Below, in pieces: positions 1-7,930 of a stretch of DNA of 64,000 bases. The DNA is from JASHPR01 sp963844655 (GTDB lineage Bacteria; Actinomycetota; Actinomycetes; Streptosporangiales; Streptosporangiaceae): assembly GCA_963844655.1 (NCBI GenBank), contig CAWJPA010000007.1, forward strand, positions 434,001-498,000, given 5' to 3'. Position 1 is the stretch's first letter. Each line of letters opens with the position of its first letter. A model generated the notes under the pieces. That model was not told the origin of the DNA, made no database searches, and saw nothing but the letters and a program-made list of their open reading frames with translations. Made by a program: the position numbers and the translations under genes.

Positions 1-1218
1 CTCGACGAAGATCCGGTCGCGGTTCTGGTCGAGCCCGGTGCGCACGGTGAGCGTGCCCGAGCCGTTCATCGCCGATACCGCGTTGTCGATCAGGTTCGTC
101 CACACCTGGTTCAGCTCGCCCGCATAGGCCGGGATCGGGGGGAGCGCGGGGTCGTAGTCCTTGACGATCGTGACCTCGGGAGGGATCTTGCCGCCGAGCA
201 TCATCAGCGTGCTGTCCAGGAGTTCGTGCACGTTAACGACCTGGTACGGGGCGCGGTCCAGCTGTGAATACTGCTTGGCCGCCCCGACCAGCGTGGAGAC
301 CCGGGTGGTGGAGTCCTCGATCTCGTTCATCAGCAGCTCGGTCTCGACCGTGTAGCCGAGCCACCGCAGCGCGCCGTCCAGCGTCCCCTCGCCGACCGTC
401 GCCGCGACGTTGTCGAGCCAGGCCGTGTCCAGGCCGGCCTGCACGAAGACGGGGGCGAGCTGCCAGCCGTCGGTGATTCCGCGGTCGTCGAGCCAGTCGG
501 AGAGGACGTCCTCACGGTCGGACACCTCGATCGGGCTGAGCGAGGGCGCCTTCGAAACCAGCTCGGCGGCGCGCTCCTGCAGCTGGACCAGGGGCTGGAG
601 GGTCGCCGGGTCGATCCGGCCCGCGGCCATCGCGCCCAGCTTGTGCCGCATCCCGGCGACCCGCTCGCGCAGCGCGGAGGTCGCGCGCACGGCGGCGGCC
701 GCCGGGTTGTTGAGCTCGTGCGTCAGGCCGGCCGACAGCGAGCCGAGCGCGAGCAGCCGCTCCCGCTGGCCGACCGCCTGCTGGGTGTTCCGCTGGCCGA
801 AGAACAATCCTTCGAGCAGGTGCACCGCCATGGGGAACCAGTACTGCATGAAATGCGCGAAGTCCGTGGCGTCCAGCACGAAGAAACGGGACGGCTCGGC
901 CGCCCGCACCGAGTTGTTGTAGACCTGCGCGACCCGGTCGCCGAGGTAGGCGTTGAAGGCCCCCGAGTACACGCCGCGATTCGACGTGCGGTTGATCTCG
1001 ACGTCGTCGCCGCCGACCCGCCGCGACAACACGATCGTGCCGTCCAGCAGGATATAGAAGCACGTGGCAGGGTCACCTTCGCGGTGGACGGGCCCGGGTT
1101 CGAAGTGCTCGACATGCCCGTGCTGGCACAGCCACTCCAGCTGGTCCTGGTTCAGCTTCTCGAAGAGAAACAGCGTGCGCAGTTCGTCGGGGCTGCACGG
1201 CAGGTCGGTCTGGGTCAC
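1..1218 (-). CDS. Histidine kinase with N-terminal cyclic-nucleotide-binding-like domain (C-terminus off the window)
   Basis: The minus-strand frame is open from a GTG at 1218 to the window edge, giving 406 residues. Residues about 10-130 have the layout of a CRP/cNMP-binding fold (FEPGPVHREGDPATCFYILLDG). A histidine-kinase H-box follows, LSAGLTHELNNPAAA, with the phospho-acceptor His at residue 167. The N-box NLIDNAVSAM lies near the cut end; the rest of the ATP-binding domain is beyond position 1. There are no membrane segments, so it is a soluble sensor kinase. The GTG start overlaps the stop of the upstream receiver-reductase gene (GTGA), so the two are translationally coupled and probably act as a cognate pair. 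Ligand unknown: the CRP-like domain could bind a nucleotide or be a degenerate sensor. Confidence 0.85.
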   Translation of the reverse strand, partial: MTQTDLPCSPDELRTLFLFEKLNQDQLEWLCQHGHVEHFEPGPVHREGDPATCFYILLDGTIVLSRRVGGDDVEINRTSNRGVYSGAFNAYLGDRVAQVYNNSVRAAEPSRFFVLDATDFAHFMQYWFPMAVHLLEGLFFGQRNTQQAVGQRERLLALGSLSAGLTHELNNPAAAAVRATSALRERVAGMRHKLGAMAAGRIDPATLQPLVQLQERAAELVSKAPSLSPIEVSDREDVLSDWLDDRGITDGWQLAPVFVQAGLDTAWLDNVAATVGEGTLDGALRWLGYTVETELLMNEIEDSTTRVSTLVGAAKQYSQLDRAPYQVVNVHELLDSTLMMLGGKIPPEVTIVKDYDPALPPIPAYAGELNQVWTNLIDNAVSAMNGSGTLTVRTGLDQNRDRIFVE

Positions 1219-2897
1219 GTCTTCTCCAGGTAACGGTGCACGAGCATGACCGCCATGGCGCCCTCGCCCACGGCGGAGGCCACGCGCTTGGCCGACTCGG
1301 CCCGGGCGTCACCGGCCACGAACACGCCGGGGACGCTGGTCTCCAGGTGATACGGGGGCCGGTCCAGCGCCCAGCCCCTGGGCTTCTGCCCCTCGACCGC
1401 CAGGTCCGGGCCGGACACCACGAAACCGCGGTCGTCCCGCTCCACCACCCCGTCCAGCCAGTCGGTGAGCGGGGCCGCGCCGATGAACAGGAACAGCCAC
1501 TGCGCGCTGACGGTCTCCGTCTCGCCGTTGGCCGTGTTGCGCAGGGTCAGGCTCTCCAGGTGGTCCTCGCCGTGGGCCTCGATAACCTCGGTGCAGGTGC
1601 GGACCGAGATATTCGGGACGCTCTCGATCTGCTGGACCAGGTAGTAGGACATCGACCGCTGCAGCGACGCCCCGCGGACCAGGATCGTCACCGACCTCGC
1701 CCCGCGGGACAGGTACACGGCCGCCTGCCCAGCCGAGTTCGCGCCGCCGACGATGTAGACGTCCTGGGCCATGCAGGCCGCGGCCTCGGTGAGCGCGGAC
1801 CCGTAGTACACCCCGCGCCCGGTCATGTCGTCGAGCCCGGGCGCGGCGAGCTGCCGGTAGGACACGCCGGTCGCGAGGATCACGGTGTGCGCGTCAATGC
1901 CGCTGCCGTCCGCGAACTTGACGCTGCGGGCCGAGCCGTTGACCTCCAGGCCGACCACGTCGCGCGTGGTCAGCACCTCGGCCCCGAACTTGGCCGCCTG
2001 CCTGCGGGCCCGGTCGGTCAGCTGCGCCCCGGACACCCCGTCGGGGAAGCCGAGGTAGTTCTCTATCCGGGAGCTCTGCCCCGCCTGCCCGCCGGTGGCG
2101 GTCCGCTCGACCAGCACGGTGCGCAGTCCTTCTGACGCGCCGTACACCGCCGCGCCCAGGCCCGCGGGCCCGCCGCCGATGACGATGAGGTCGTAGAAGT
2201 CCTTGGCGGGCGTGGTGGCCAATCCCACCCTGGCCGCCAGCTCGGCGTCGGCCGGCTCCACCAGCGCCTCACCGTCCGGCGTGATCACCACCGGCAGCTG
2301 GAGCCCGTCCGCCCCGGCCGCGGCGAGCAGCCGCTCACCCTCAGGCTCATCCGATGCGTACCAGCGGTACGGCACCTGGTTGCGGGCCAGGAACTCGCGC
2401 ACCTCGGATGAGCGGGCCGACCACCGGTGGCCAACGATCTTGGTCTCGGGCACCGCCCGGTGATCGGTGGTCTGCCACGCCTCGAGCAGCCCGTCGACCA
2501 CCGGGTAGAGCTTCTCCTCCGGGGGATCCCACGGCTTGAGCAGGTAGTGGTCGAGATCGACGACGTTGATCGCGTCGATGGCGGCCCCGGTGTCCGCGTA
2601 CGCGGTCAGCAGCACCCGCCGCGCGGACGGGTAGATGTCCATCGCGCGCTCGAGGAACTCGATCCCGTTCATCTGCGGCATCCGGTAGTCCGCCAGGATC
2701 ACCGCGACCAGGTCACCGCGCAGCTTCATCTCGCGCAGCGCGTCGAGGGCCGAATCCCCGGACTCGGCCCGCACGATGCGGTGCTGCTCGCCGTAGCGGC
2801 GGCGCAGGTCCCTGGCCACCGCCCGGGACACGCCAGGGTCGTCGTCGACGGTAATGATCGCCGCGCGGTTCGCGGCCTCTTGCGCCGTCACCGGCAT
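1215..2897 (-). CDS. Response-regulator receiver fused to thioredoxin-reductase-like FAD/NAD(P) oxidoreductase
   Basis: This is a 560-residue fusion. Residues 1-130 are a CheY-like receiver: acidic cluster DDD at 18-20, phospho-acceptor D70 in ILADYRMPQMNG, conserved K121. Residues about 150-230 resemble a thioredoxin/glutaredoxin-like insert, and 236-560 are a thioredoxin-reductase fold with the FAD motif GGGPAGLGAA (241-250), GGQAG...IENYLGF, and the NAD(P) motif VGGANSAG. The CxxC redox pair expected after the FAD half is missing: only C375 is present in the matching stretch (EAAACMAQ). Electrons therefore cannot pass by the classical TrxR disulfide. This architecture is known in actinobacteria next to CRP-domain kinases. 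The gene overlaps the kinase start by 4 bases; the Bax-inhibitor gene lies 127 bases upstream on the same strand. Confidence 0.88.
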   Translation of the reverse strand: MPVTAQEAANRAAIITVDDDPGVSRAVARDLRRRYGEQHRIVRAESGDSALDALREMKLRGDLVAVILADYRMPQMNGIEFLERAMDIYPSARRVLLTAYADTGAAIDAINVVDLDHYLLKPWDPPEEKLYPVVDGLLEAWQTTDHRAVPETKIVGHRWSARSSEVREFLARNQVPYRWYASDEPEGERLLAAAGADGLQLPVVITPDGEALVEPADAELAARVGLATTPAKDFYDLIVIGGGPAGLGAAVYGASEGLRTVLVERTATGGQAGQSSRIENYLGFPDGVSGAQLTDRARRQAAKFGAEVLTTRDVVGLEVNGSARSVKFADGSGIDAHTVILATGVSYRQLAAPGLDDMTGRGVYYGSALTEAAACMAQDVYIVGGANSAGQAAVYLSRGARSVTILVRGASLQRSMSYYLVQQIESVPNISVRTCTEVIEAHGEDHLESLTLRNTANGETETVSAQWLFLFIGAAPLTDWLDGVVERDDRGFVVSGPDLAVEGQKPRGWALDRPPYHLETSVPGVFVAGDARAESAKRVASAVGEGAMAVMLVHRYLEKT

Positions 2898-3024
2898 ATC
2901 GCGTCATCCTCTGGTCCGCGGCTCTGCTGTTTGCGGCTGGGGCACTGCATAGCCACCATCGTAGGTTCTCCTGGGCGACTTTCCGGCTCCCGGTGTTCGC
3001 CGTCCGAGAACCGCGGCCGGGGAT

Positions 3025-3681
3025 CTAGTTGCCGCGGGAGAAGATCCGCAGGAAGAACAGGAACACGTTGAGCGCGTCCAGGAAGATCGACGCGGCGATC
3101 AGGGGAGCCGAGTTGAGGTCCTTGGACCGGCGCAGGCGCTGGAAATCGAACATGGTCAGCCCGGCGAAGATCACCAGGCCGAGGATCGAGTAGATCAGCG
3201 AGCCGCCCGGGATGTTCACGAAGATCAGCACGATGCCGAACACGATGAGCGCGATCAGGGCGAAGAAGCACACCCGGGCGATCGCCGAGAGGTCCCGCCT
3301 GGTCGCGTACCCAAAGGCCCCGAATCCGCCGATGAACAGCGCCGTGGCCCCGCCCGCCTGCCAGACCGCCTGCGGGTTGGTGTCCGCGTAGTACAGGATC
3401 GCCGGCGCCATGGCCAGGCCGAGCAGGGCGCCGACCACGAAGAGCAGGCCGACGGTCAGCCCGGTCGAGCGCCGCACCGTGAAGTTCATGGCGATCAGGC
3501 ACACAAACGCGACGATGAACCAGGCGATCGCCCAGCCCTGGGACAGGTTCCGCCCGACGTAGGCGCCCAGCGCGAAGAAACCGGTCGTAACCGCGACATA
3601 CCCCATCGTCTGACCGAACAGGGTGCGGGTCTGGTCCCGGCTCACCACCCCCGGCACGCCGTAGTCGACGTACTCGCTCAT
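3025..3681 (-). CDS. Bax inhibitor-1/YccA-family membrane protein
   Basis: The protein has 218 residues from ATG 3681, which has a GGAAGG ribosome-binding site about 7 bases upstream; a longer frame to 3720 has no such site. It has about seven hydrophobic segments, and the C-terminal part FAGLTMFDFQRLRRSKDL is the recognisable BI-1/YccA signature (TxxDxQ-like). Members are integral membrane proteins linked to calcium leak and stress tolerance; substrate here is not shown. It is on the same strand as, and 127 bases upstream of, the receiver-reductase gene, so it may share a transcript with the redox signalling pair. Confidence 0.85.
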   Translation of the reverse strand: MSEYVDYGVPGVVSRDQTRTLFGQTMGYVAVTTGFFALGAYVGRNLSQGWAIAWFIVAFVCLIAMNFTVRRSTGLTVGLLFVVGALLGLAMAPAILYYADTNPQAVWQAGGATALFIGGFGAFGYATRRDLSAIARVCFFALIALIVFGIVLIFVNIPGGSLIYSILGLVIFAGLTMFDFQRLRRSKDLNSAPLIAASIFLDALNVFLFFLRIFSRGN

Positions 3682-3785
3682 GCGCCCGCCTTCCGTCCGC
3701 CCAACGTCAGGTGATTCCATTCAACACTGAAGAGCCGGAATCGGCATGCCGGAACCAGGCCGTCATCGAGAACATAGGAGGCTGG

Positions 3786-4658
3786 ATGCGTATCGGAGTC
3801 TTGTTCCCGCAGACCGAGATCGGCGCCGACGTCGGGGCGGTGCGCGCCTACGGCCAGCGGGTCGAGGAACTCGGGTTCCGTCACGTCCTGGCCTACGAGC
3901 ACGTCCTGGGCGCCGACCCGGCCGTTCACCACGGCTGGCAGGGCGTGTATGAAGTGGCCGACGCGTTCCACGAGCCCATGGTGCTGTACGGCTTCCTGGC
4001 CGGGATCACCTCGCTGGAGTTCGTCACCGGCATCCTCGTGCTGCCGCAGCGGCAGGCGCCGCTGGTGGCCAAGCAGGCGGCCGAGGTCGACCTGCTCAGC
4101 GGCGGCCGCTTCCGCCTCGGGATCGGCGTGGGCTGGAACGCGGTGGAGTACGAGGGCATGGGCCAGGAGTTCACCAACCGCGGGCGGCGCGTCGAGGAGC
4201 AGGTCGACCTGCTGCGCCGGCTGTGGACCGAGCCGTCGCTCAGCTACGAGGGCCGCTACCACCGGATCAGGGGCGCCGGGCTGAACCCGCTGCCGGTGCA
4301 GCGGCCGATCCCGATCTGGTTCGGGGTGGCCTCGTCCGAGCGTGCCTTCCGCCGGGCCGGCCGGCTCGGTGACGGCTGGTTCCCCCAGATGGACCCCGGG
4401 CCCGAGCTCGACAGGGCGCGGGCCCTGGTCGAGCAGGGGGCGGCGGAGGCGGGCCGGGATCCGGGCCGCATCGGCATGGAGGGCCAGGTCGACTGGGAGG
4501 GCGATCCCGGGCGGCTGGCCGAGAAGGCGAAGGCGTGGCAGGACGCGGGCGCCACCCACCTGTCGGTGAGCACCATGGGCGCGGGGCTGCGCACCGTGGA
4601 CGACCACCTGGACGCGCTGGCGTCCGCGGCCGAGGCCATCAAGCCGCTCGGCGAGTGA
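3786..4658 (+). CDS. LLM-class F420-dependent oxidoreductase
   Basis: The protein has 290 residues. ATG 3786 is preceded by AGGAGG at about 5 bases, so it is preferred to the upstream in-frame ATG at 3711. The N-terminus MRIGVLFPQTEIG, the central LSGGRFRLGIGVGWN, and the TYEGRYHRIRG/PIPIWFG-type elements are typical of the luciferase-like monooxygenase fold used by F420-dependent reductases. It is cytosolic and probably transfers hydride from reduced F420 to an unknown substrate. It is transcribed divergently from the Bax-inhibitor gene (104 bases between starts) and followed 15 bases later by a GNAT gene, so those two may be one operon. Confidence 0.88.
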   Translation: MRIGVLFPQTEIGADVGAVRAYGQRVEELGFRHVLAYEHVLGADPAVHHGWQGVYEVADAFHEPMVLYGFLAGITSLEFVTGILVLPQRQAPLVAKQAAEVDLLSGGRFRLGIGVGWNAVEYEGMGQEFTNRGRRVEEQVDLLRRLWTEPSLSYEGRYHRIRGAGLNPLPVQRPIPIWFGVASSERAFRRAGRLGDGWFPQMDPGPELDRARALVEQGAAEAGRDPGRIGMEGQVDWEGDPGRLAEKAKAWQDAGATHLSVSTMGAGLRTVDDHLDALASAAEAIKPLGE

Positions 4659-4673
4659 CCTTGGGGCCTGAAC

Positions 4674-5231
4674 GTGACTTCCGCGCCTGATTCGCCTGGC
4701 TTTGTCCGCCCGGCCGCCGGGGCGGATGCCCGGGCCATCGCCGCGGTCCATGTCGCCGGGTGGCGGTCGGCCTATGCGGGCCTGCTGCCGGCCGAGATGC
4801 TCGCCGCGCTGGATGTCGGCCAGCGGGCGGCGCGCTGGCGGGAACGCCTGGCCGAGCTGCCGGACAGCATGTTCGTGCTGGTCTTCGAGCAGGTCGGCCA
4901 CGTCAGGGCGTTCGTTTCCGGGGGCCCGGCCCGGGACGGCGGCGGCATCCCCGGCGTGGGCGGCGAGGTCTACGCGATCTACGTGGACCCGGCCTACCAG
5001 GCCCGGGGCGCGGGCACGCAGCTGCTCGAGGCCGCCGCCCGGCGGCTGGCCGACGAGGGCTTCGCCCGGGCCAGCCTCTGGGTCCTGACCGAGAACGCGG
5101 ACGCGCGGGGGTTCTACGAGTCACGCGGCTGGCGTTGGGACGGGACCGAGCACGAATGGGCCTACGAAGGCGGCAGCAGCATGGAGGTCAGGTACGTCAC
5201 GGACCTCGCCCCCGGTCAGTTCGGGTTGTAG
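4674..5231 (+). CDS. GNAT-family N-acetyltransferase
   Basis: 185 residues from GTG 4674. It has the GNAT layout: N-terminal VRPAAGADARAIAAVHVAGW, acetyl-CoA motif A VDPAYQARGAGTQLLEAA (residues about 104-121; Q/RxxGxG/A type), then WVLTENADARGFYESRGW. Many family members acetylate small amines or antibiotics; no specific substrate can be read from sequence. It follows the LLM oxidoreductase by 15 bases. Its last 16 bases overlap the end of the convergent LON-domain gene. Confidence 0.88.
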   Translation: MTSAPDSPGFVRPAAGADARAIAAVHVAGWRSAYAGLLPAEMLAALDVGQRAARWRERLAELPDSMFVLVFEQVGHVRAFVSGGPARDGGGIPGVGGEVYAIYVDPAYQARGAGTQLLEAAARRLADEGFARASLWVLTENADARGFYESRGWRWDGTEHEWAYEGGSSMEVRYVTDLAPGQFGL

Positions 5232-5887
5232 GGAGCGTTCCGCAGGTCCGGGGCCGGGGTCGAGGTGAGCGAGCGCAGCATCGCGGCCTCCCGGGACAGC
5301 ATCGCCCGCTCGGCCGTGAGCCGGGACAGCGCGTCCGGCTCGGCGAGCAGGGCCTGCTTGTCGCTGAGGTCGGCGATCACCGAGGCGGCCACGAGATAGG
5401 ACAGCACGACCGGCTCATCCGGCAGGTCGGGCACGCTGATCTGGGTCATGCCCTGGGCGGCGAGCGCGTCGAGGTAAGCGCGGAACCCGCGCTGCACGGC
5501 CTGTGCCGCGAGCCGGGCCTCGGCCTCGTCGCCGGTGTCCTCGTCGAGCAGGTCCACATCGGCCCGCAGGTAGGGCTGGGACTCGTCCAGCTCGGACGCC
5601 AGCCGGAACCGCTGGGAGCCCACCGTGATCAGGTCGAACCGGCCGTCCTCGAGCTCGCTGACCCGGCGCAGCGTGGCCGTGCAGCCGACCCCGTACAGCG
5701 CCGAGACCCCGTTCACGCCGGTCTCCCGGCCCTCGCGGATCGCGATCACGCCGAAACGCCGCGGCTCCGGCCCGGCCCGCAGGTCGCGGACGAGCTGCCG
5801 GTACCGGTCCTCGAAGATGTGCAGCGGCAGCAGCAGACCCGGGTAGAGCACCGTGCCCAGCGGGAACAGCGGCAGCGTCTCGCTCAT
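5216..5887 (-). CDS. LON N-terminal (substrate-binding) domain protein
   Basis: 223 residues. The N-terminus LPLFPLGTVLYPGLLLPLHIFEDRYRQ is the hallmark of the LON substrate-binding domain, here without the AAA+ or protease domains of Lon. It resembles the stand-alone YcgB/peptidase-S16-like proteins of actinobacteria, which are presumed to bind proteins or peptides. The C-terminal third is predicted helical. It is convergent with the GNAT gene (16-base overlap) and divergent from the gene at 6032. Catalysis is not expected because the Ser-Lys dyad domain is absent. Confidence 0.85.
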   Translation of the reverse strand: MSETLPLFPLGTVLYPGLLLPLHIFEDRYRQLVRDLRAGPEPRRFGVIAIREGRETGVNGVSALYGVGCTATLRRVSELEDGRFDLITVGSQRFRLASELDESQPYLRADVDLLDEDTGDEAEARLAAQAVQRGFRAYLDALAAQGMTQISVPDLPDEPVVLSYLVAASVIADLSDKQALLAEPDALSRLTAERAMLSREAAMLRSLTSTPAPDLRNAPYNPN

Positions 5888-6031
5888 ACCCTTAGCCTAC
5901 GAACGAGGTGGGCTGCCCCGGTGAAACGGGCCGGGTGAAGCGTTCTGCGACCCGGCGCCGGGTGAGCGGCCCACCGGGCGTGACCCGGTCCCAGTTCGCG
6001 TATGACCCCCGTCGTGGGGTAGCCCTAGGTC

Positions 6032-6823
6032 ATGGACGATTCCGGCCGCAGACCACCGACACCGCCGCCGGGCCCGCCGGCCGTCCGCAGTGAGGTCGCC
6101 CCGGGCACGCTGCCCGGTGAGGTGGCCGAGCTTGTCGGGGAGCTGAGCGAGGCCACCAGCCCGTCCCGGCGACGCAGGCTCAGCGAGGCGCTCGCCCGCA
6201 TCGCGGGCCGCACCGGGCGCCTCGGCTGGCACAGTGTGCGGTCGGCGGTCCGCTGGCTGACGACAGAAACCCTGGCGCTGGTCCCCCGCATACCCGTGCG
6301 CGACCTGGAGACGCTTCGCACGCAGTTCCCCGGCCTGCCTCCCGAGGATCTCGCCGAAGCGCTGATCCAGGGCGCGTCGCGGGCGTCGGCCGGGGTCGGT
6401 GCCGCCGCGGGCGCGGCCATGATCCTGCCCCTGCCCGCCGCGCCCATCGAGATCGCGGTGGAGACCCTCACGCTCGTGGGCATTGAGGTCAAGCTGGTCG
6501 CGGAGCTGCACGAGGTCTACGGCATGCGCGCCCCGGGCACGACCAGTGACCGGATGCTGGCCTACCTCGGGGCCTGGTCGCACCGGCGGGGTGTGGCGCT
6601 CGGGCCCACCGGGCTCATTCTCGCGGTCGGCTCGCCGCTGCGCCGGCGCCTGCAGCGCAGGCTGATCGCCCGGGCCGGGCGCAGCGCCCTGTCGCTGGGG
6701 CCGCTGCTCACCGGAGCGCTCGCGGGCGCCGCGCTCAACCGGCGCGAGACCCGCCGTCTCGGCCACGACGTGCGCGAAGACCTGCGGCGGCGCTCGCCGT
6801 ATACGTCCCGCTGGTCCCGCTGA
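6032..6823 (+). CDS. Conserved-looking protein of unknown function with hydrophobic helices
   Basis: 263 residues, no family recognised with confidence. It starts with a proline-rich tail (residues 1-20), then charged helices. A Gly/Ala-rich hydrophobic stretch follows at about 112-140 (ASAGVGAAAGAAMILPLPA), with a second toward 225-240 (LSLGPLLTGALAGAALNRRE). The C-terminus is strongly basic. The arrangement suggests a peripheral or membrane-associated protein; an EcsC-like relationship is possible but not established. Codon use matches its neighbours, which supports a real gene. No clear Shine-Dalgarno is visible before ATG 6032. It is divergent from the LON-domain gene. Confidence 0.6.
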   Translation: MDDSGRRPPTPPPGPPAVRSEVAPGTLPGEVAELVGELSEATSPSRRRRLSEALARIAGRTGRLGWHSVRSAVRWLTTETLALVPRIPVRDLETLRTQFPGLPPEDLAEALIQGASRASAGVGAAAGAAMILPLPAAPIEIAVETLTLVGIEVKLVAELHEVYGMRAPGTTSDRMLAYLGAWSHRRGVALGPTGLILAVGSPLRRRLQRRLIARAGRSALSLGPLLTGALAGAALNRRETRRLGHDVREDLRRRSPYTSRWSR

Positions 6824-7332
6824 GATCTGCCCTACTTACGGAACGCATTTCGCGCCCGCAGCCGTGCGGATTGGCGGAACGGATAAACAGGCGAAGCGGC
6901 CGAGCGGATTACCGGTTCATCGTGGTATTCGGCCGGGCCGCGGGCTCCGGCACACCGGCGGTACGGCAAGCTAACTCGTCGGCGTGTTGACTGGGAGCGG
7001 GATCGCCGACAGCGCCGGGGAATCTGTGATAGGTGTCTGGGTGACGTGCTCTCTGCGGCGGCCGGGGGTCCGAGCGTGACCGACGCCCAGGTACGGCGCA
7101 GGGCCGTGGGCGCGTGCTGCGGGGCAGACTCCCCGGTCGGTGGGACGGCCATCCGGTCCGCAGCGCAGCGGCCGGCGGGGCAGTACTGAGCAGGCGGGTT
7201 AAGCAGAGGACCGGGTCGATGGGAGCACCGGGGACGCGGCCGAATCGGAGGCCGGTGCGGGAAATAGCGAGCTGCGCTGATCGCGCTCGGTATGCCGCCT
7301 GACTACTCCGAAAGATACGTGCCGAGGTGATG
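6824..7332. other. Intergenic stretch without a recognisable gene
   Basis: About 500 bases between two plus-strand genes. Short open frames exist on both strands (for example 7114-7302) but lack ribosome-binding sites and the strong third-position GC bias of neighbouring genes. Base composition is visibly less GC-rich than the flanks. I see no convincing promoter pair or long inverted repeat. It may be a relic of a lost gene or a boundary of transferred DNA together with the following small gene. Confidence 0.5.
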
Positions 7333-7695
7333 ATGGCTGACGAGGATGAATGGCAATGGCTTCTTGCCAAGGCCAGGGACGGTCAGCTGTCTGAGCGTGA
7401 ACTGAACCAGGTAGCGTCCGTACTCAAAGACCCGCTCGGCCGGCCGGATGATGAGGACAGGCAGAAGGCGGTTGAGGTCGCCGGGGAGTTCCTCAGTACC
7501 ACCTGGAATGACAAACTCTTCCAGGCGCTGCTTGAGATTGCTACTAACGAGCACAATTCGCACGAGAATAGGGTGGCCGTGATCCTGGCGCTGGCCCGGG
7601 CGGTAGGCGGTTATGAAGAATCCGTCAGCGAATACGAACAGCACCGCCATGCGTTTGATCAAGCCTTCAGGACGCTTCTGGGCCGCGGCGAGTAA
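7333..7695 (+). CDS. Small helical protein of unknown function
   Basis: 120 residues from ATG 7333; in-frame GTG 7327 and ATG 7330 are alternatives, and GAGG at 7324-7327 fits 7333 best. The sequence is acidic and all-helical in character, with a heat-repeat-like pattern (LFQALLEIATNEHNSHENR, VAVILALARAVGG). No catalytic motif is visible. Its codons use A and T in third positions far more often than neighbouring genes (ATT GCT ACT AAC, GAA TAC GAA), which points to recent acquisition. It could be an immunity-type or small adaptor protein; that is a guess. Confidence 0.6.
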   Translation: MADEDEWQWLLAKARDGQLSERELNQVASVLKDPLGRPDDEDRQKAVEVAGEFLSTTWNDKLFQALLEIATNEHNSHENRVAVILALARAVGGYEESVSEYEQHRHAFDQAFRTLLGRGE

Positions 7696-7744
7696 CCACC
7701 CAGCCGCCCAGGGGACCGCGGGCAAGGTCAGGCGGGGTTCGGTG

Positions 7745-7890
7745 GTGTTACGATCGCGATGGTGCAATTCCACGGTGCGGCCGTATAGCTGGCCGGCTCT
7801 GCCGACCCCGGCGGAACGACCCGGTGAGATTCCGGGGCCATGCGGTGAGACCCCGCCCCTCGGCCCGGCACAGCCGGGTGCTCTGAGATG
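7745..7890 (+). promoter_or_regulatory. Probable FMN riboswitch (RFN element)
   Basis: The leader of the riboflavin gene contains blocks matching the RFN consensus in order: GGTGCAATTCC (7761-7771) followed by GGTGCGGCCGT, then GACCCGGTGAGATTCCGGGG (7818-7837) followed by a CATGCGGTGAGACCCCG block. These correspond to the conserved loop regions of FMN riboswitches. Several consensus positions differ, so the fold is degenerate or a variant. Its place directly before riboflavin genes strongly supports the call. It would reduce expression when FMN is abundant. Confidence 0.62.
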
Positions 7891-7908
7891 ACGCCGGACG
7901 GCCGGCGT
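7891..7908 (+). promoter_or_regulatory. Hairpin between riboswitch and start codon
   Basis: A perfect 7-bp stem (ACGCCGG / CCGGCGT) with loop ACGG lies right after the RFN blocks and 8 bases before the GAGGGG ribosome-binding site (7916-7921). It has no U-tract, so it is more likely part of a translational or Rho-type expression platform than an intrinsic terminator. Confidence 0.5.
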
Positions 7909-7930
7909 CGATGCTGAGGGGTTGTCTCCC

